64,000 bases of DNA from Orobanche coerulescens. Its lineage: Eukaryota > Streptophyta > Magnoliopsida > Lamiales > Orobanchaceae. The position numbers and the translations under genes are program-made. The DNA lies in the NCBI GenBank assembly GCA_033398695.1, contig CM065815.1, positions 140,537,001-140,601,000 of the forward strand, written 5' to 3'. Shown in pieces: positions 48,636-60,316 of this stretch; the first letter of the stretch is position 1, and each line of letters begins with the position of its first letter. The notes under the pieces were generated by a model, which was given only the letters and a program-made list of their open reading frames with translations, was not told the origin of the DNA and did not search any database.

Positions 48636-50331
48636 TGTAACACCCATAAAACCTTACGGGAGTATTACACGCCGTGGGCCCCGCGCCGGAACCCACCAGG
48701 CTAAAAACCAATTACAAAAATGCCCAAAAAGGCCGATGACGGTAGTATTTTTCAAAACTCACAAAATCATTTGAAAACACCAACTACCGTCAAGATAATC
48801 AAGGCCAAAAACTCGGTTAAGGGAATCGGTTTTTGAAATCAAACTCAGTTGGCATAAAGCCGAAAGCCATTTGAAAGAACTCACACAGCGGATAAAAATA
48901 CAGTCCAAGATACATATACATCAATAATAATATACACAAACAAAATACACGATTCCCCAACAATATGCCATAGCCAGTATCGTCCGGAATCCTCGCTTCA
49001 CGACCGCTACCATCAAAGTTCTCAATACCTGAAAAACAAGTCCCACAACGGGGCCAGCAATAATGCCCGACAAATAACCGCAAGTACATAAACATAAATA
49101 TTCACATGCCATGCATCATGAGAATAATAACCTCAACGATAACCTTACCACTTCCGGTAATCCAACGATTCTCATCAAAATCCCAATATCACGATAATAC
49201 CACATAATACCTCAATACCGAATACCTTCCCGTACACAATCTTCTATGTACGATTACCACAAAACATACCTCTATCCGGACTTCCTTCCGAAATGTATAC
49301 CATAGACCAAGAATATCCAAAATGACATCAACAATATCCGAATACTACAATCTTCCCAAGATTGTCCAAGTATCTCAACAATCATCAACTGTGCATTCTA
49401 ATCCTTTTAGAACATCACTGAACATTCGTCAATATGCAATACAACATAAAATACTTATGAAATGTAAATGGAATTACTCATCAAAACATTACAACCGAAC
49501 AAGTAAACACTTGCCTGGATACCAACACGACAAAACCAACACCGAACTCGTCGCCCTCGTCTACGAGCTCTTCAGCCCCGACTGGATGGAATCTACGGCT
49601 TTTCACCGCGGCAAAATGATTATACCTATTGGTTAATCAACCTAGAACAATAACCATATCAATAATCAAACCAACTTGGTAACAATGATCATAACATATT
49701 CAATCCGGAATTCAACCTCATATCAAGATTCATCTCATCTAAATCAACCACTATCATCACTATGATTTAGAATATCATCTTAAATCGGTTAAACGAATTA
49801 TCAAATCATCATAGTCATCATATGGCCTCAAGAACATCAAGAACTCTATGATTCCATAATCATAATCATCATAATCAAGGCATTTGATTATCAATTCATT
49901 ATCTCCCCTTAACAAAATTCCCATAATTACCAAGAATCATCACAAAAATATCAATTCAACCATCATTCATACGAAAACGTGTAGAATTTTCCAAGTTCTA
50001 CTCATTGAGACATTTCATCGAACACTTTGAAGGCATAGTCCAATTCAATCGATTATTCAAAGGAATACTCGAATTTGTTCCACAAAACTTCAAGGTTAAT
50101 GAATGATTACGAGTTTACAACAAATTTCCATCAATAATCTGAATCAAAACGAATCAAATCGGCCAAAACACCAAGAAACCTCAAGAACATCCAAAAACCA
50201 AAAGTTTAGGTGTTCTTACCTTCGATCCGGGTGGAGATGATGTTAATCCATGAATAAAACTTCCAAAACATGTTGTTACATGATGATCTTACTCAAATCC
50301 ATCCACTTTTGCTGAAGGAATTGTTGGGATT

Positions 50332-52268
50332 CGGTGCCTAAAACGAAGGCCCAACGGAAGCGGTAAAACGAAAATTAATTCGATCCGAATCCCTATGAGG
50401 AATCGATCGAGTTACGTATATACGAATATATAAACGAAAAGCAAGAGTCATAAGAAACTAACCTTCGAAGTCCGTTGATTAAATGGTAATCTTCTCTTGA
50501 GCTATTCCCCAAGCTCTTGAACGATCCAACGCCGAAAGCACCGCGTCTCTACTTGCCACGCGCCGGAAAAACGAACGGAATGACAACACCTTGCTATCCT
50601 CCGAGGATACGGCTAGAGCTAGGTGATGAAGCTTGCAATATGAGATTATCACACTCTAAGTGTATAACTCACAACTCTCAATTAATCTCTTGAAATTTCT
50701 CAAACAAAACCAAGAAGAAATGAAGAACAAGAAGAAGACTTAAGAAATGAACTCAAAAATTCTTTTTTCTCTCTCTCTCTCTCTTCATAAACCGTGAGAA
50801 AAATCAATGAATGATTTGAGAGATAATGTCTTCTACTTTTATTCTATTCCCACCCAAGATAACAACTCATCCCACTACAACACTTGCCCCACTAGTCTTA
50901 ATCATCCATTAAAGAATGGAACAAGAAACAAAAGGAAGCAAGGTGGAAATTAAGGGGGCGGCTACCATGCAGAAACGGATGAGTTCGGTTCGTTTCAGAC
51001 TCCCGTGAGTCCAAACTGATAAACTACAATTCCGTTCCGATGTATTTGTATCGATTAATTAATCCAATTAATTAAACATATCAAATACAAAATAACATAA
51101 TTAATTTCTCCAAGAAATAATTATATTCATGAATTAAATTAATCACCCAGTGATATATTTAATCCATTAAGCCGTAAATCAATTTATCCGATAAATCGAT
51201 TTAAACATCCAATGTCCCAAATTAGATATCCAATATCTAATATTCATAATGAGAGAATTAGCTTAATTCATTCCGTCGTCAATCCTAATGCGCGACTCAG
51301 TAGGTCCGTCTCAGTCAGCAATGGGAGGAACCAAAGAGTAGTAGCACCACCTAGCCACTGGTGGCCTACACCGTACTCTAACCGAGAACGAATGATTGGG
51401 ATCATTCAAGAACCATTCTGTCGTGAATACCGGTATACGTATAAACCCTTCTTTCAAATGTCCCGATCAAGTTATAGGGTCACGGTCGATCAAACCCTAT
51501 CTGTACTTGACGCTATGCATGCGTTAATGCAAATCGAGATCATCGGTATCGTGTATCTAATACAACTAGCTCCAATGCTTTGGCCAAAGACTTATGATCT
51601 CATCGCCAATAACCGCATAGGACATATAACCCGCTCACTAATGGGAGAAAGAATTCTATCTTGGTATTGATGGGACCTGCTACTTGCCGTCAAGATGCAC
51701 GTCGAGTTGACCCCCGCCTTAGGTTTACGAGGTCGAACTAATCTAATGAAAATATTGACGTCACAAGCACATCCCAACTAAATCCTCAAGTCGAAGGTTC
51801 ACGAATACATATAACAACCTTTCGATTCCTTCATTGACTGTACCGGAGTTAATTCCATGTGACGAATCGAGGGTGAGTCTGTTCGAGTATACTAATCTAA
51901 TTAGCATACCTATAACGTGTGATCCCACTAACAATTAGTGTTCTTCAGGCACTCTCCATGTCAAAGAACACGTAATACAAGTCTTTACATAAACTTAACG
52001 CCTAGTCAAGTTTCATCGACTTATGACGATTAAGTATTTGAGCTATAAACCTTTCCAGTGCCGACCCCCTTATCCAATAAGGAGTGGAACGTTTTGCTCT
52101 CAAATACACGGACTAGTTTCTATATGTTTATTTACGAGTTAGGAATGCCAGTAACTACCAGTAAATAAAGAAACATTCATTTGCCTTATATTAATGGTTT
52201 ACATAATTACAAGTACAATGCCCTCACTCAACAACCTCTGAGTGGCATTCGAGGGCATACTCCTAACA
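50332..52268 (-). repeat. 3' LTR of copia D
   Basis: 1937 bp with a CT microsatellite (50767-50783). Open frames inside it on the plus strand are not genes. Confidence 0.93.
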
Positions 52269-52283
52269 ATCTCCCACTTGCAC
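52269..52283 (-). other. polypurine tract of copia D
   Basis: Complement atctcccacttgcac; on the element strand GTGCAAGTGGGAGAT directly precedes the 3' LTR. Confidence 0.85.
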
Positions 52284-52844
52284 TCAATGCCACACACTAT
52301 GGTATCTAATACCCATGTTCTCCAGATGACGCTCCAAGCTAGTCTGAGAAAGTGGCTTGGTCAGTGGATCGGCGACGTTTTCGGCCGAGTCTACTCTGTG
52401 CAGCATAATGTATCCCTTGCGAACAAATTCTCTTACGAGATGATACTTGCTCTCAATATGTTTGGTGCTGTTGTGAAACCTCGGCTCCTTGGCCTGCGCT
52501 ACAGCTCCGTCGTTGTCGCAAAGACAATGAACAGCTTTCAAAGACATGGTATCATTTGAAGTTCTCCTAAACTTCTTAATCCGTAACCCTTCCTTGAAGC
52601 CTCCGAGGCCGCTTGATACTCACCGACAGGTGGAATCGAGTCGCGCTTTGCTTGGCACTACGCCAAGATATCCGCTCCTCCATTAAGAGTAAATATGTAG
52701 CCGAAGTGGACATCGAGTCGTCCTTCGCCTTGGAAGTCCGAATCGGTGAATCCCACCACATCCAAATCTCCACCGCCATACATAAGAACCATATCTCTGC
52801 TCTTCTCAAGTACTTAAGAACGTTCTTTACTGATCCAATGTTCC
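52284..52844 (-). pseudogene. RNase H part of copia D polyprotein, frameshifted
   Basis: RNase H removes RNA from RNA-DNA hybrids during reverse transcription. The C-terminal half is clear at 52547-52284: CDNDGAVAQAKEPRFHNSTK, HIESKYHLVREFV and ADPLTKPLS. The N-terminal half (52809-52576) is split between frames, where one frame reads WRSAKQSATRFH and the expected residues around it fall in others. At least two frameshifts separate it from the reverse transcriptase. Confidence 0.75.
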
Positions 52845-54338
52845 CTACAGGTTTGCACGAAACCTACTCACCACGCTTACAGCATGCGCGATGTCAGGTC
52901 TTGTACACAACATAGCATACATAAGGCTACCCACGGCCGAAGCATATGGTATATTACTCATTTCCTTGCGTTGTTCCTCACTTTGAGGACACATCTTCAA
53001 GGTGAGCTTTATTCCATGTTGCATCGGTAGGAACCCTCTTTTAGAATCATCCATCTTAAATCGCTTTAAGATCTTATCTATATAGAGGGCTTGGGAAAGG
53101 CCTATTGTTCTCTTCGCTCTATCCCGGTAGAGCCGAATACCAAGAATATAGGTTGCTTCTCCCAAGTCTTTCATGGAGAAATTACTCGAAAGCCAAGCTT
53201 TCACAGAACTAAGCATTCCCACATCATTTCCTATTAGTATAATGTCATCTACATATAGTACTAAGAATGCGATCTTGCTCCCACTAACTTTCTTATATAC
53301 ACAAGGTTCCTCTTCATTTTGTACGAAGTCAAACTCTTTGACCGCCTCGTCAAAACGAAGGTTCCAACTACGCGACGCTTGCTTCAGTCCATAAATGGAA
53401 CGCTGAAGCTTGCACACTTTCTGAATATCGACTTCGGACACAAAACCTTTAGGCTGCTCCATATAGATTTCCTCCTCGAGGAATCCATTAAGGAAAGCCG
53501 TCTTTACGTCCATTTGCCATATCTCATAATCGTGGTAGGCAGCTATAGCAAGCATCATGCGAATAGACTTGATCATGGCTACGGGCGAGAAGGTATCGTG
53601 GTAATCGATCCCTTCCTTTTGGGTATAACCCTTTGCCACAAGCCTGGCCTTATAGGCTTCAACCTTGCCATCACCATCAGTCTTTCTCTTGTAGATCCAC
53701 TTATTCCAAATGGGCACTATGCCCTTGGGGCGGTCTACTAGAGTCCAGACCTGATTGACATGCATCGAGTCTATCTCAGCTTCCATAGCTTCACGCCATT
53801 TCGCGGAGTCTACATCCACCATCGCTTGGTCATAGGTTGTTAGGTCGGTCTCTTGGCTATCACTTGGAACCTCATGGAGACCCAGCTCCTCTAAGTGCAC
53901 AAGCCCATACCTCTCAGGTAAATGAGACACCCTACTAGACCTACGAGGTGGTTGTACTTGTGTTTCAGAAAGTTCGGTTCCAGTTTCTTGCACAGGTGTC
54001 TCTCGAGGAGTTTCATTGTATTCTTCTAAAGAAATACTTCTACTGCTCCGCCTTCTGAATGAACTCATCTTCCAGGAAGTGTGCTTGTAAAGTAACAATG
54101 ATCCTTCGATCTTCGGCATGTAGAATAGATATCCCATCGTCCTGCACGGAATCCAATGAAACGTCCCTTCGCACCTAGCTTCCAACTTTTCCACCTTAGT
54201 CTTCTTGACATAAGCGGGACATCCCCAAATCCTAATATGATTAAGACTTGGTTTCCTTCCTTCCCACATCTCATGTGGAGTTTTAGGAACGGATTTGGAA
54301 GGACATCTGTTCAAGATATACGCGGCGATCGAGTGCAT
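52845..54338 (-). CDS. copia D integrase end and reverse transcriptase, open
   Basis: A 497-residue open stretch of the copia polyprotein. Residues 1-60 are the integrase C-terminal side (AAYILNRCPSKSVPKTPHEM, IRIWGCPAYVKK). Residues about 125-165 are a linker. From about 195 the RVT_2-type reverse transcriptase runs (VWTLVDRPKG, YKARLVAKGYTQKEGIDY, ETFSPV-like DTFSPVAMIKS, QMDVKTAFLNG with a catalytic Asp near 277, IYGLKQASRSW, and LYVDD at about 361-365 with the catalytic Asp pair). LSQALYIDKILKRFKM and SAVGSLMYAMLCTRPDIAHAV end the domain. The frame closes just after (VVSRFRANL), before RNase H. The start Met is simply the first in the open stretch; the natural product is a polyprotein. 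Confidence 0.9.
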   Translation of the reverse strand: MHSIAAYILNRCPSKSVPKTPHEMWEGRKPSLNHIRIWGCPAYVKKTKVEKLEARCEGTFHWIPCRTMGYLFYMPKIEGSLLLYKHTSWKMSSFRRRSSRSISLEEYNETPRETPVQETGTELSETQVQPPRRSSRVSHLPERYGLVHLEELGLHEVPSDSQETDLTTYDQAMVDVDSAKWREAMEAEIDSMHVNQVWTLVDRPKGIVPIWNKWIYKRKTDGDGKVEAYKARLVAKGYTQKEGIDYHDTFSPVAMIKSIRMMLAIAAYHDYEIWQMDVKTAFLNGFLEEEIYMEQPKGFVSEVDIQKVCKLQRSIYGLKQASRSWNLRFDEAVKEFDFVQNEEEPCVYKKVSGSKIAFLVLYVDDIILIGNDVGMLSSVKAWLSSNFSMKDLGEATYILGIRLYRDRAKRTIGLSQALYIDKILKRFKMDDSKRGFLPMQHGIKLTLKMCPQSEEQRKEMSNIPYASAVGSLMYAMLCTRPDIAHAVSVVSRFRANL

Positions 54339-55161
54339 ACCCCACAGTAAATCGGCAAGTCAAGATAGCTCGGCATGGAACGGACCATGTTCAACAGGTC
54401 CGGTTCCTTCTTTACGACACACCATTTAACCGAGGAGTACTGAGGTGTTAGTTGTGAAACTATTCCATGTTTCTTAAGGAACTCGTCAAACTCCGTACTC
54501 ATATACTCGCCACCTCGGTCCGACCAAGTGCTTTGATATGATTACCAATTTGTTTCTCGACTAGGGCCTTGAATTCTGGAATTTCTCAAAGGCCTCGGAT
54601 TTATGTTTCATTAAGTATACATAACCATACCTAGTATGATCATCGTAAACGTAATGAAATATTGATATCCATCACGTCTTGCATCCAAAGCACCACATAC
54701 ATCGGTATGGATTAATCCCGATTTATCGGGCTCTTTGAAATGTCCTGTGAAGGGGACTTAGTCATTTGCCTTTAAGGCAAGATTCACAAGTAGGAAAGGG
54801 ATCCGATCCTAATGGACCCATAAGTCCATCTTTTTCCATCTTGTAAACCTTGGTCGACCAACATGACCAAGTCTAAGATGCCATTTCAAAACTTGATTGG
54901 TTTCATCCCTACGCGTTTTCTAGTTATAGTATTCACAACTACTTTGTTCTTGAGATTTAGATGATACAATCCATTCAACAATGTAGCGGTACCCACTAGT
55001 TTATTTCTAAAATAAATTTTGCGGAACCATCACCAATGAAAAATGAAAAGCCTTTTCGGTCCATGACCAGGAATGGATACAATGTTTTGTGCCCTTGGGC
55101 AAAACAAGTACATCTTCTAAAGTCAAAACAAAGCCGGATTCTAAACCCAAAAGAAATGATC
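54339..55161 (-). pseudogene. integrase region of copia D, broken
   Basis: Integrase joins element cDNA to the target. Pieces are readable on the minus strand: GHFKEPDKSGLIHTDVCGAL with GYQYFIT near 54740-54660, and FDEFLKKHGIVSQLTPQYSS near 54490-54430. They lie in different frames with stops between them. The pre-integrase zinc finger region is poorly preserved. Confidence 0.7.
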
Positions 55162-55575
55162 CTATGTCGGTCGCCTCGACACTATGCCCGCTTCCACCGT
55201 GATCATAACTTCTCGACTCAAGCTTCCTACTTTGTTCAGTTGATTCACGGTACAAATATGAGAACTAGCACCAGAATCCAGTATCCAGGAAGTAGAAAAT
55301 ACACTAGCAGAACAATTTGTTTCCAAAACTAAAAGTTCTGTACCTGAAGTGCCATGAAGAATCGGACAATCTCTAGCCCAGTGGCCCAGCTCACCGCACT
55401 TGAGACAAGCATCCTTTTTCTTCTTGTTCTTTGGAACCATCGGGGCCTTGCCCTTTCCCTTAAGGTCCTTAGCTTGTGGTCCAGTCCGCTTCTTGGTCTT
55501 TTTCTTCTTATTCTTAGACTTCCAAAGTCCAGAAGAAATCACAAGTGCAGACTCCTTCATCCGCGGGGTCTTCAT
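55162..55575 (-). CDS. copia D zinc knuckle and aspartic protease segment
   Basis: An open 137-residue part of the polyprotein. A Lys-rich stretch (KNKKKKTKKRTG) is followed by a nucleic-acid-binding knuckle CLKCGELGHWARDC (CX2CX4HX4C), then the protease active site in STSWILDSGASSHIC, where DSG carries the catalytic Asp. It is cut off from upstream gag by a frame change near 55575. Confidence 0.8.
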   Translation of the reverse strand: MKTPRMKESALVISSGLWKSKNKKKKTKKRTGPQAKDLKGKGKAPMVPKNKKKKDACLKCGELGHWARDCPILHGTSGTELLVLETNCSASVFSTSWILDSGASSHICTVNQLNKVGSLSREVMITVEAGIVSRRPT

Positions 55576-55576
55576 C

Positions 55577-56156
55577 TGAGGCGAGCGGTCACCGGTTGTT
55601 CATTAGCCCGGCTAAGTTACATGCAATCTCATTGCGGTTGAAGTTCATAATAAGCGTGAGAAGGAATCGGGGAGAGACCGTAGGATAAGGTCGGTTTGGA
55701 GAGAAGTATCCATTTTAAAATCAAGAGCCTCCAATCTCTCGATCATGGATATCATTTTGAGGACGTGTTCCCCAACCTTCTCACCTTCCTTCATCCTTGC
55801 ACCGAATAGTTGCTTGGATATCTCATATCTAGCGATTACATTGTGCTCACCATAAAGTTCGGTTAAGTGAGATAGAATGCCTAGCGAAGTCATTTTCTCA
55901 TGAGATCTCTGAAGCTCATTAGACATGGAAGCCATCATATAAGCACGGACTTTCACGTCATCCTTAACCCACTTTTCGTGGTTTTCAATCTCTTCTGATT
56001 GGCTCGAGTCCGCACAGAGGCGCCGGAATGTCTGTCTCCAAGACGTATCCCGGTGCCTCTATACGAGGACAATCATCGGTTGCGGAGCCAATCCACAAAG
56101 TTAGGTCCCATTAAGGTGTTCTTTTCGAGTAGAATTGCGAGTGGATTCATTGTCAT
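55577..56156 (-). pseudogene. copia D gag, frameshifted
   Basis: Starts at an ATG near 56156 or 56150 (MNPLAILLEKNTLMGPNF, then VDWLRN), reaches a TGA after about 25 codons, and continues in another frame as a UBN2-type gag: KVRAYMMASMSNELQRSHEK, LTELYGEHNVIARYEISK and FGARMKEGEKVGEHVLKM (55956-55645). 56157-57815 between gag and the primer site shows no coding. Confidence 0.75.
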
Positions 56157-57815
56157 ATTGAGTTATGTCTGCATTAAGTATAACAGATTAATTAGTGACT
56201 TGTTATATTATGTTCTGAGTATAGAATTAAGGTCTTTTCTATTCTTGTTACCGAGCTCCCACTATTTTTATCGGAATAACACACTCCCATGTGATATCCG
56301 GAAGTATCGTCGCTCTACTTCATAGTGGTGATCGAGTTCTTTATAAATCTTAATAGAGGGCAACCAACGGGTTTCTAGTCTATTAATTTTCATAAAGTGG
56401 TGTCCAACACCAACCCATCTAATGGATGATTCGATCTTCTTTTTCCCCTTGATCATTCCCCTCAACCTATACGGTTTCTATGGTTCGTGAACAAGTTAAG
56501 TTTATACCATCGACGCAAATCAGTTTCACAATTGAATCTTATCCGCAACCTATCGGTTTCTAGGGATAAAATTTGCTCCAACCGAAGGCATCCAATGCGC
56601 TCCGGTAATTTATCCGTCCTCCCGAACGACTACCCGATAACTCGGAAGTATAGCACATCCGGTTTGGATTTCAATTTCGAAAACTCGATGGAGGAAGGAA
56701 AACCTTGAAACCTTATAAACTTAATTATTTATTGTGGGAGAATTTTCGCGATTTACGTTGCACTTTGCACATTAATCGTTTAAGCGCGTTGGTGGCATCC
56801 ATACAATATGAAACACCCATTCACAACCTAGTTGCTAACAACAAGTGGTTCATGGACCGTTCCGATACAACAAACACTCCGTAATCTAAATACACGTCTT
56901 CGTCGTGACTCTTCGACTTCTCGAAATGGATCTTCCTCGGTCTTCGTCATTACATATAAATTTTACATCGAAAATTGCATCCTAGATACAAACATTTCTA
57001 GTAAAATAAATAGGCTCAAAACGGCCTTTACAACCCAATCGAATAAAACGAACGATTCAAAACTAAGTCCACGAACCACATCCCCATTCAAAAGCATTCA
57101 TCCAATAAATACTATATAAATGGAAAGCGTAGAGATACATTGATCCAATCAACAATACGAACCGATCCAATCGATTCACACAATCGGTAATTTGATAACG
57201 TTCAAAATAATTCGGTCGACTATAAATATTCCAATTAATCAAATTTCCCTTATAAAATGAAATACCATAAATCATTTTAATCATATTAAATCCAATTTAA
57301 TGTGCGGGAGATTAATTTTTAAGAATACACGGAAAAATCGAGCCGGGGTGAAAACGGGCCAGCATGACCGAGTCACCCTCGGCAGCCTACCGGCAGTCAC
57401 GCCTGGCTTGGCCGAGTCACGCTCGGAAGATGCCGGCCAGGACACGACCGAGTCCCAGGACACGGTCGGGTCGCCTGGCAGTGACTTGGTAGACTGCCGG
57501 ACACGACCGTGTCACCCAGGACACGGTCGAGTCACTCTCGGCCAGATTACCCTTTTTGTCCAAAAAATCGTCCGACGACGATTCGGGGCTAGATTTTCGA
57601 CCGGATATCCAATATCAATATTTTCCGACTTTCATATCTTCAATATAAATCATATTTCCCAGAAATTTAAGATTTATATTTAGACATAAACTTACGAAAA
57701 ATACAATTATTACGAACGAAAAACATATACCACGATTATGACTAAAATGATTCCAAATCATTCACCATCTAATCAAGCATTCCAAATGCCAATATCGTAT
57801 ATACGATCGCAAGAC

Positions 57816-57832
57816 CTACGCTCCGATACCAC
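57816..57832 (-). other. primer-binding site of copia D
   Basis: On the minus strand GTGGTATCGGAGCGTAG directly after the 5' LTR, complementary to the initiator-Met tRNA 3' end. Confidence 0.85.
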
Positions 57833-58271
57833 TGTTGGGATTCGGTGCCTAAAACGAAGGCCCAGCGGAAGCGGTAAAACGAAAATTAATTCGATCCGAA
57901 TCCCTACGAGGATCGATCGAGTTACGTATATACGAATATATAAACGAAAAGCAAGAGTCATAAGAAACTAACCCTCGAAGTCCGTTGATTAAATGGTAAT
58001 CTTCTCTTGAGCTATTCCCCAAGCTCTTGAACGATCCAACGCCGAAAGCACCGCGTCTCTACTTGCCACGCGCCGGAAAAACGAACGGAATGACAACACC
58101 TTGCTATCCTCCGAGGATACGGCTAGAGCTAGGTGATGAAGCTTGCAATATGAGATTATCACACTCTAAGTGTATAACTCACAACTCTCAATTAATCTCT
58201 TGAAATTTCTCAAAGAAAACCAAGAAGAAATGAAGAACAAGAAGAAGACTTAAGAAATGAACTCAAAAATT

Positions 58272-58302
<31 letters not shown>

Positions 58303-59789
58303 TCATAAACCATGAGAAAAATCAATGAATGATTTGAGAGATAATGTCTTCTACTTTTATTCTATTCCCACCCAAGATAACAACTCATCCCACTACAACA
58401 CTTGCCCCACTAGTCTTAATCATCCATTAAAGAATGGAACAAGAAACAAAAGGAAGCAAGGTGGAAATTAAGGGGGCGGCTACCATGCAGAAACGGATGA
58501 GTTCGGTTCGTTTCGGACTCCCGTGAGTCCAAACTGATAAACTACGATTCCGTTCCGATGTATTTGTATCGATTAATTAATCCAATTAATTAAACATATC
58601 AAATACAAAATAACATAATTAATTTCTCCAAGAAATAATTATATTCATGAATTAAATTAATCACCCAGTGATATATTTAATCCATTAAGCCGTAAATCAA
58701 TTTATCCGATAAATCGATTTAAACATCCAATGTCCCAAATTAGATATCCAATATCTAATATTCATAATGAGAGAATTAGCTTAATTCATTCCGTCGTCAA
58801 TCCTAATGCGCGACTCGGTAGGTCCGTCTCAGTCAGCAATGGGAGGAACCAAAGAGTAGTAGCACCACCTAGCCAGCCTGGTGGCCTACACCGTACCCCA
58901 ACTGAGAACGAATGATTGGGATCATTCAAGAACCATTCTGTCGTGAATACCAGTATACGTATAAACCCTTCTTTCAAATGTCCCGATCAAGTTATAGGGT
59001 CACGGTCAGTCAAACCCTATCTGTACTTGACGCTATGCATGCGTTAATGCAAACCGAGATCATCGAGCTGTCGTGTATCTAATACAACTAGCTCCAATGC
59101 TTTGGCCAAAGACTTATGATCTCATCGCGATAACCGCATAGGACATATAACCCGCTCACTAATGGGAGAAAGAATTCTATCTTGGTATTCGGTAGGACTG
59201 CTACTTGCCGTCAAGATGCACGTCGAGGTTGACCCCGCCTTAGGTTTGCGTGGTCGAACTACTCTAATGAAAATCTTGACGTTACAAGCACATCCCTACT
59301 AAATCCTCAAGTCGAAGGTTCACGAATACCTATCACAACCTTTCGATTCCGTCATTGACTGTCCCGGAGTGAAATCCGTGTGACGAATCGAGGGTGAGTC
59401 GGTTCGAGTATACTAATCTAATTAGCATACCTATAACGTGTGCTCCCACTAACCATTAGTGTTCGACAGGCACTCTCCATGTCAAAGAACACGTCATACA
59501 AGTCTTTACATAAACTTAACGCCTACCAAGTTTCATCGACTTGCGAACGATTAAGTATTTGAGCTATAAACCTTTCCAAAGGCCGACCCCTTATCCAATA
59601 AGGAGTGGAACGTTTTGCTCTCAAATACACGGACTAGTTTCTATATGTTTATTTACGAGTTAGGAATGCCAGTAACTACCAGTAAATAAAGAAACATTCA
59701 TTTGCCTTATATTAATGGTTTACATAATTACAAGTACAATGCCCTCACTCAACACCCTCTGAGTGGCATTCGAGGGCATACTCCTAACA
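57833..59789 (-). repeat. 5' LTR of copia D
   Basis: 1957 bp, near-identical to the 3' LTR; the CT microsatellite is longer here (58277-58302), accounting for part of the length difference. Confidence 0.93.
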
Positions 59790-60316
59790 GGAATCGCGAA
59801 AAAACGAAGAAGAATGAAAAATGCCCAAGATGACTCGGTCCAGGCCTTATATAGGCCGAGCCCTGCCGGCACCTTACGTACGTAACCGGCAGGTGCTTAC
59901 GTACGTAGCCGGCCGTGGCCTACCCTACTGCCCAGTTTGGCCGACATCCTTACGTACGTAACCGGCAGCTGCTTACGTACGTAACGGTCCCTTACGGCCG
60001 TAACCAGTCGGTACCTTACGTACGTTATCGGCCAGTCCTAGCCCCCAGCGAGTCACTGCCGACCGCGATCGGCCATCCATGCGAGTCACTGCCGACCATG
60101 ATCGGCCATCCCAGCGAGTCACTGCCGACCATGCTCGGCCACTACAGGTCCTCTCGGCCACGACTCGGCCAGCCGCCCCGTAACGTACGTAACACTTATT
60201 CCGTTGCGTACATAATACGTACATTGACTTGCTACAGTATTATACTCGTATTACGTACGTAATACACCCTGTATAATGTACGTAAATCCATCCGTTGACT
60301 CACCTGTCCACATCTA

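Larger units (their letters stand above)
50332..59789 (-). mobile_element. Ty1/copia LTR retrotransposon D
   Basis: LTRs 50332-52268 and 57833-59789 (TGTTGGGATTC...CTCCTAACA), perfect target duplication ggaat (50327-50331, 59790-59794). In minus orientation the order is primer site, gag, protease, integrase, reverse transcriptase, RNase H, purine tract, the copia order. The LTRs are very alike, while gag, integrase and RNase H carry several frameshifts and stops, so this copy is probably not autonomous. Confidence 0.95.
45437..60316 (-). mobile_element. Ty3-type LTR element C with minimal interior (nested insertions, right end missing)
   Basis: Left LTR 45437-47967; interior only 668 bp (47968-48635); right LTR starts at 48636 and is split by copia element D (50332-59789, plus one TSD copy), resuming at 59795 and ending at 60316 where element E begins. 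In minus orientation the interior has the primer site (complement at 48618-48635) and the purine tract (complement of AAGGGGGGTAGAG at 47968-47980). No gag or pol is left, so C is an extreme non-autonomous derivative. About 325 bp of its right LTR should lie beyond element E. Confidence 0.88.
48636..60316 (-). repeat. right LTR of element C, split by copia D and truncated
   Basis: LTR sequence is 48636-50331 and 59795-60316, collinear with 45437-47642. TATA inside GGCCTTATATAGGCC at 59843-59857 and acgtacgt palindromes at 59870-60290. Confidence 0.9.

Noticed and set aside
51212..51670. 152-codon plus-strand frame (and its partner at 58730)
   Set aside because: Lies inside both LTRs of copia D and is broken in the second copy.
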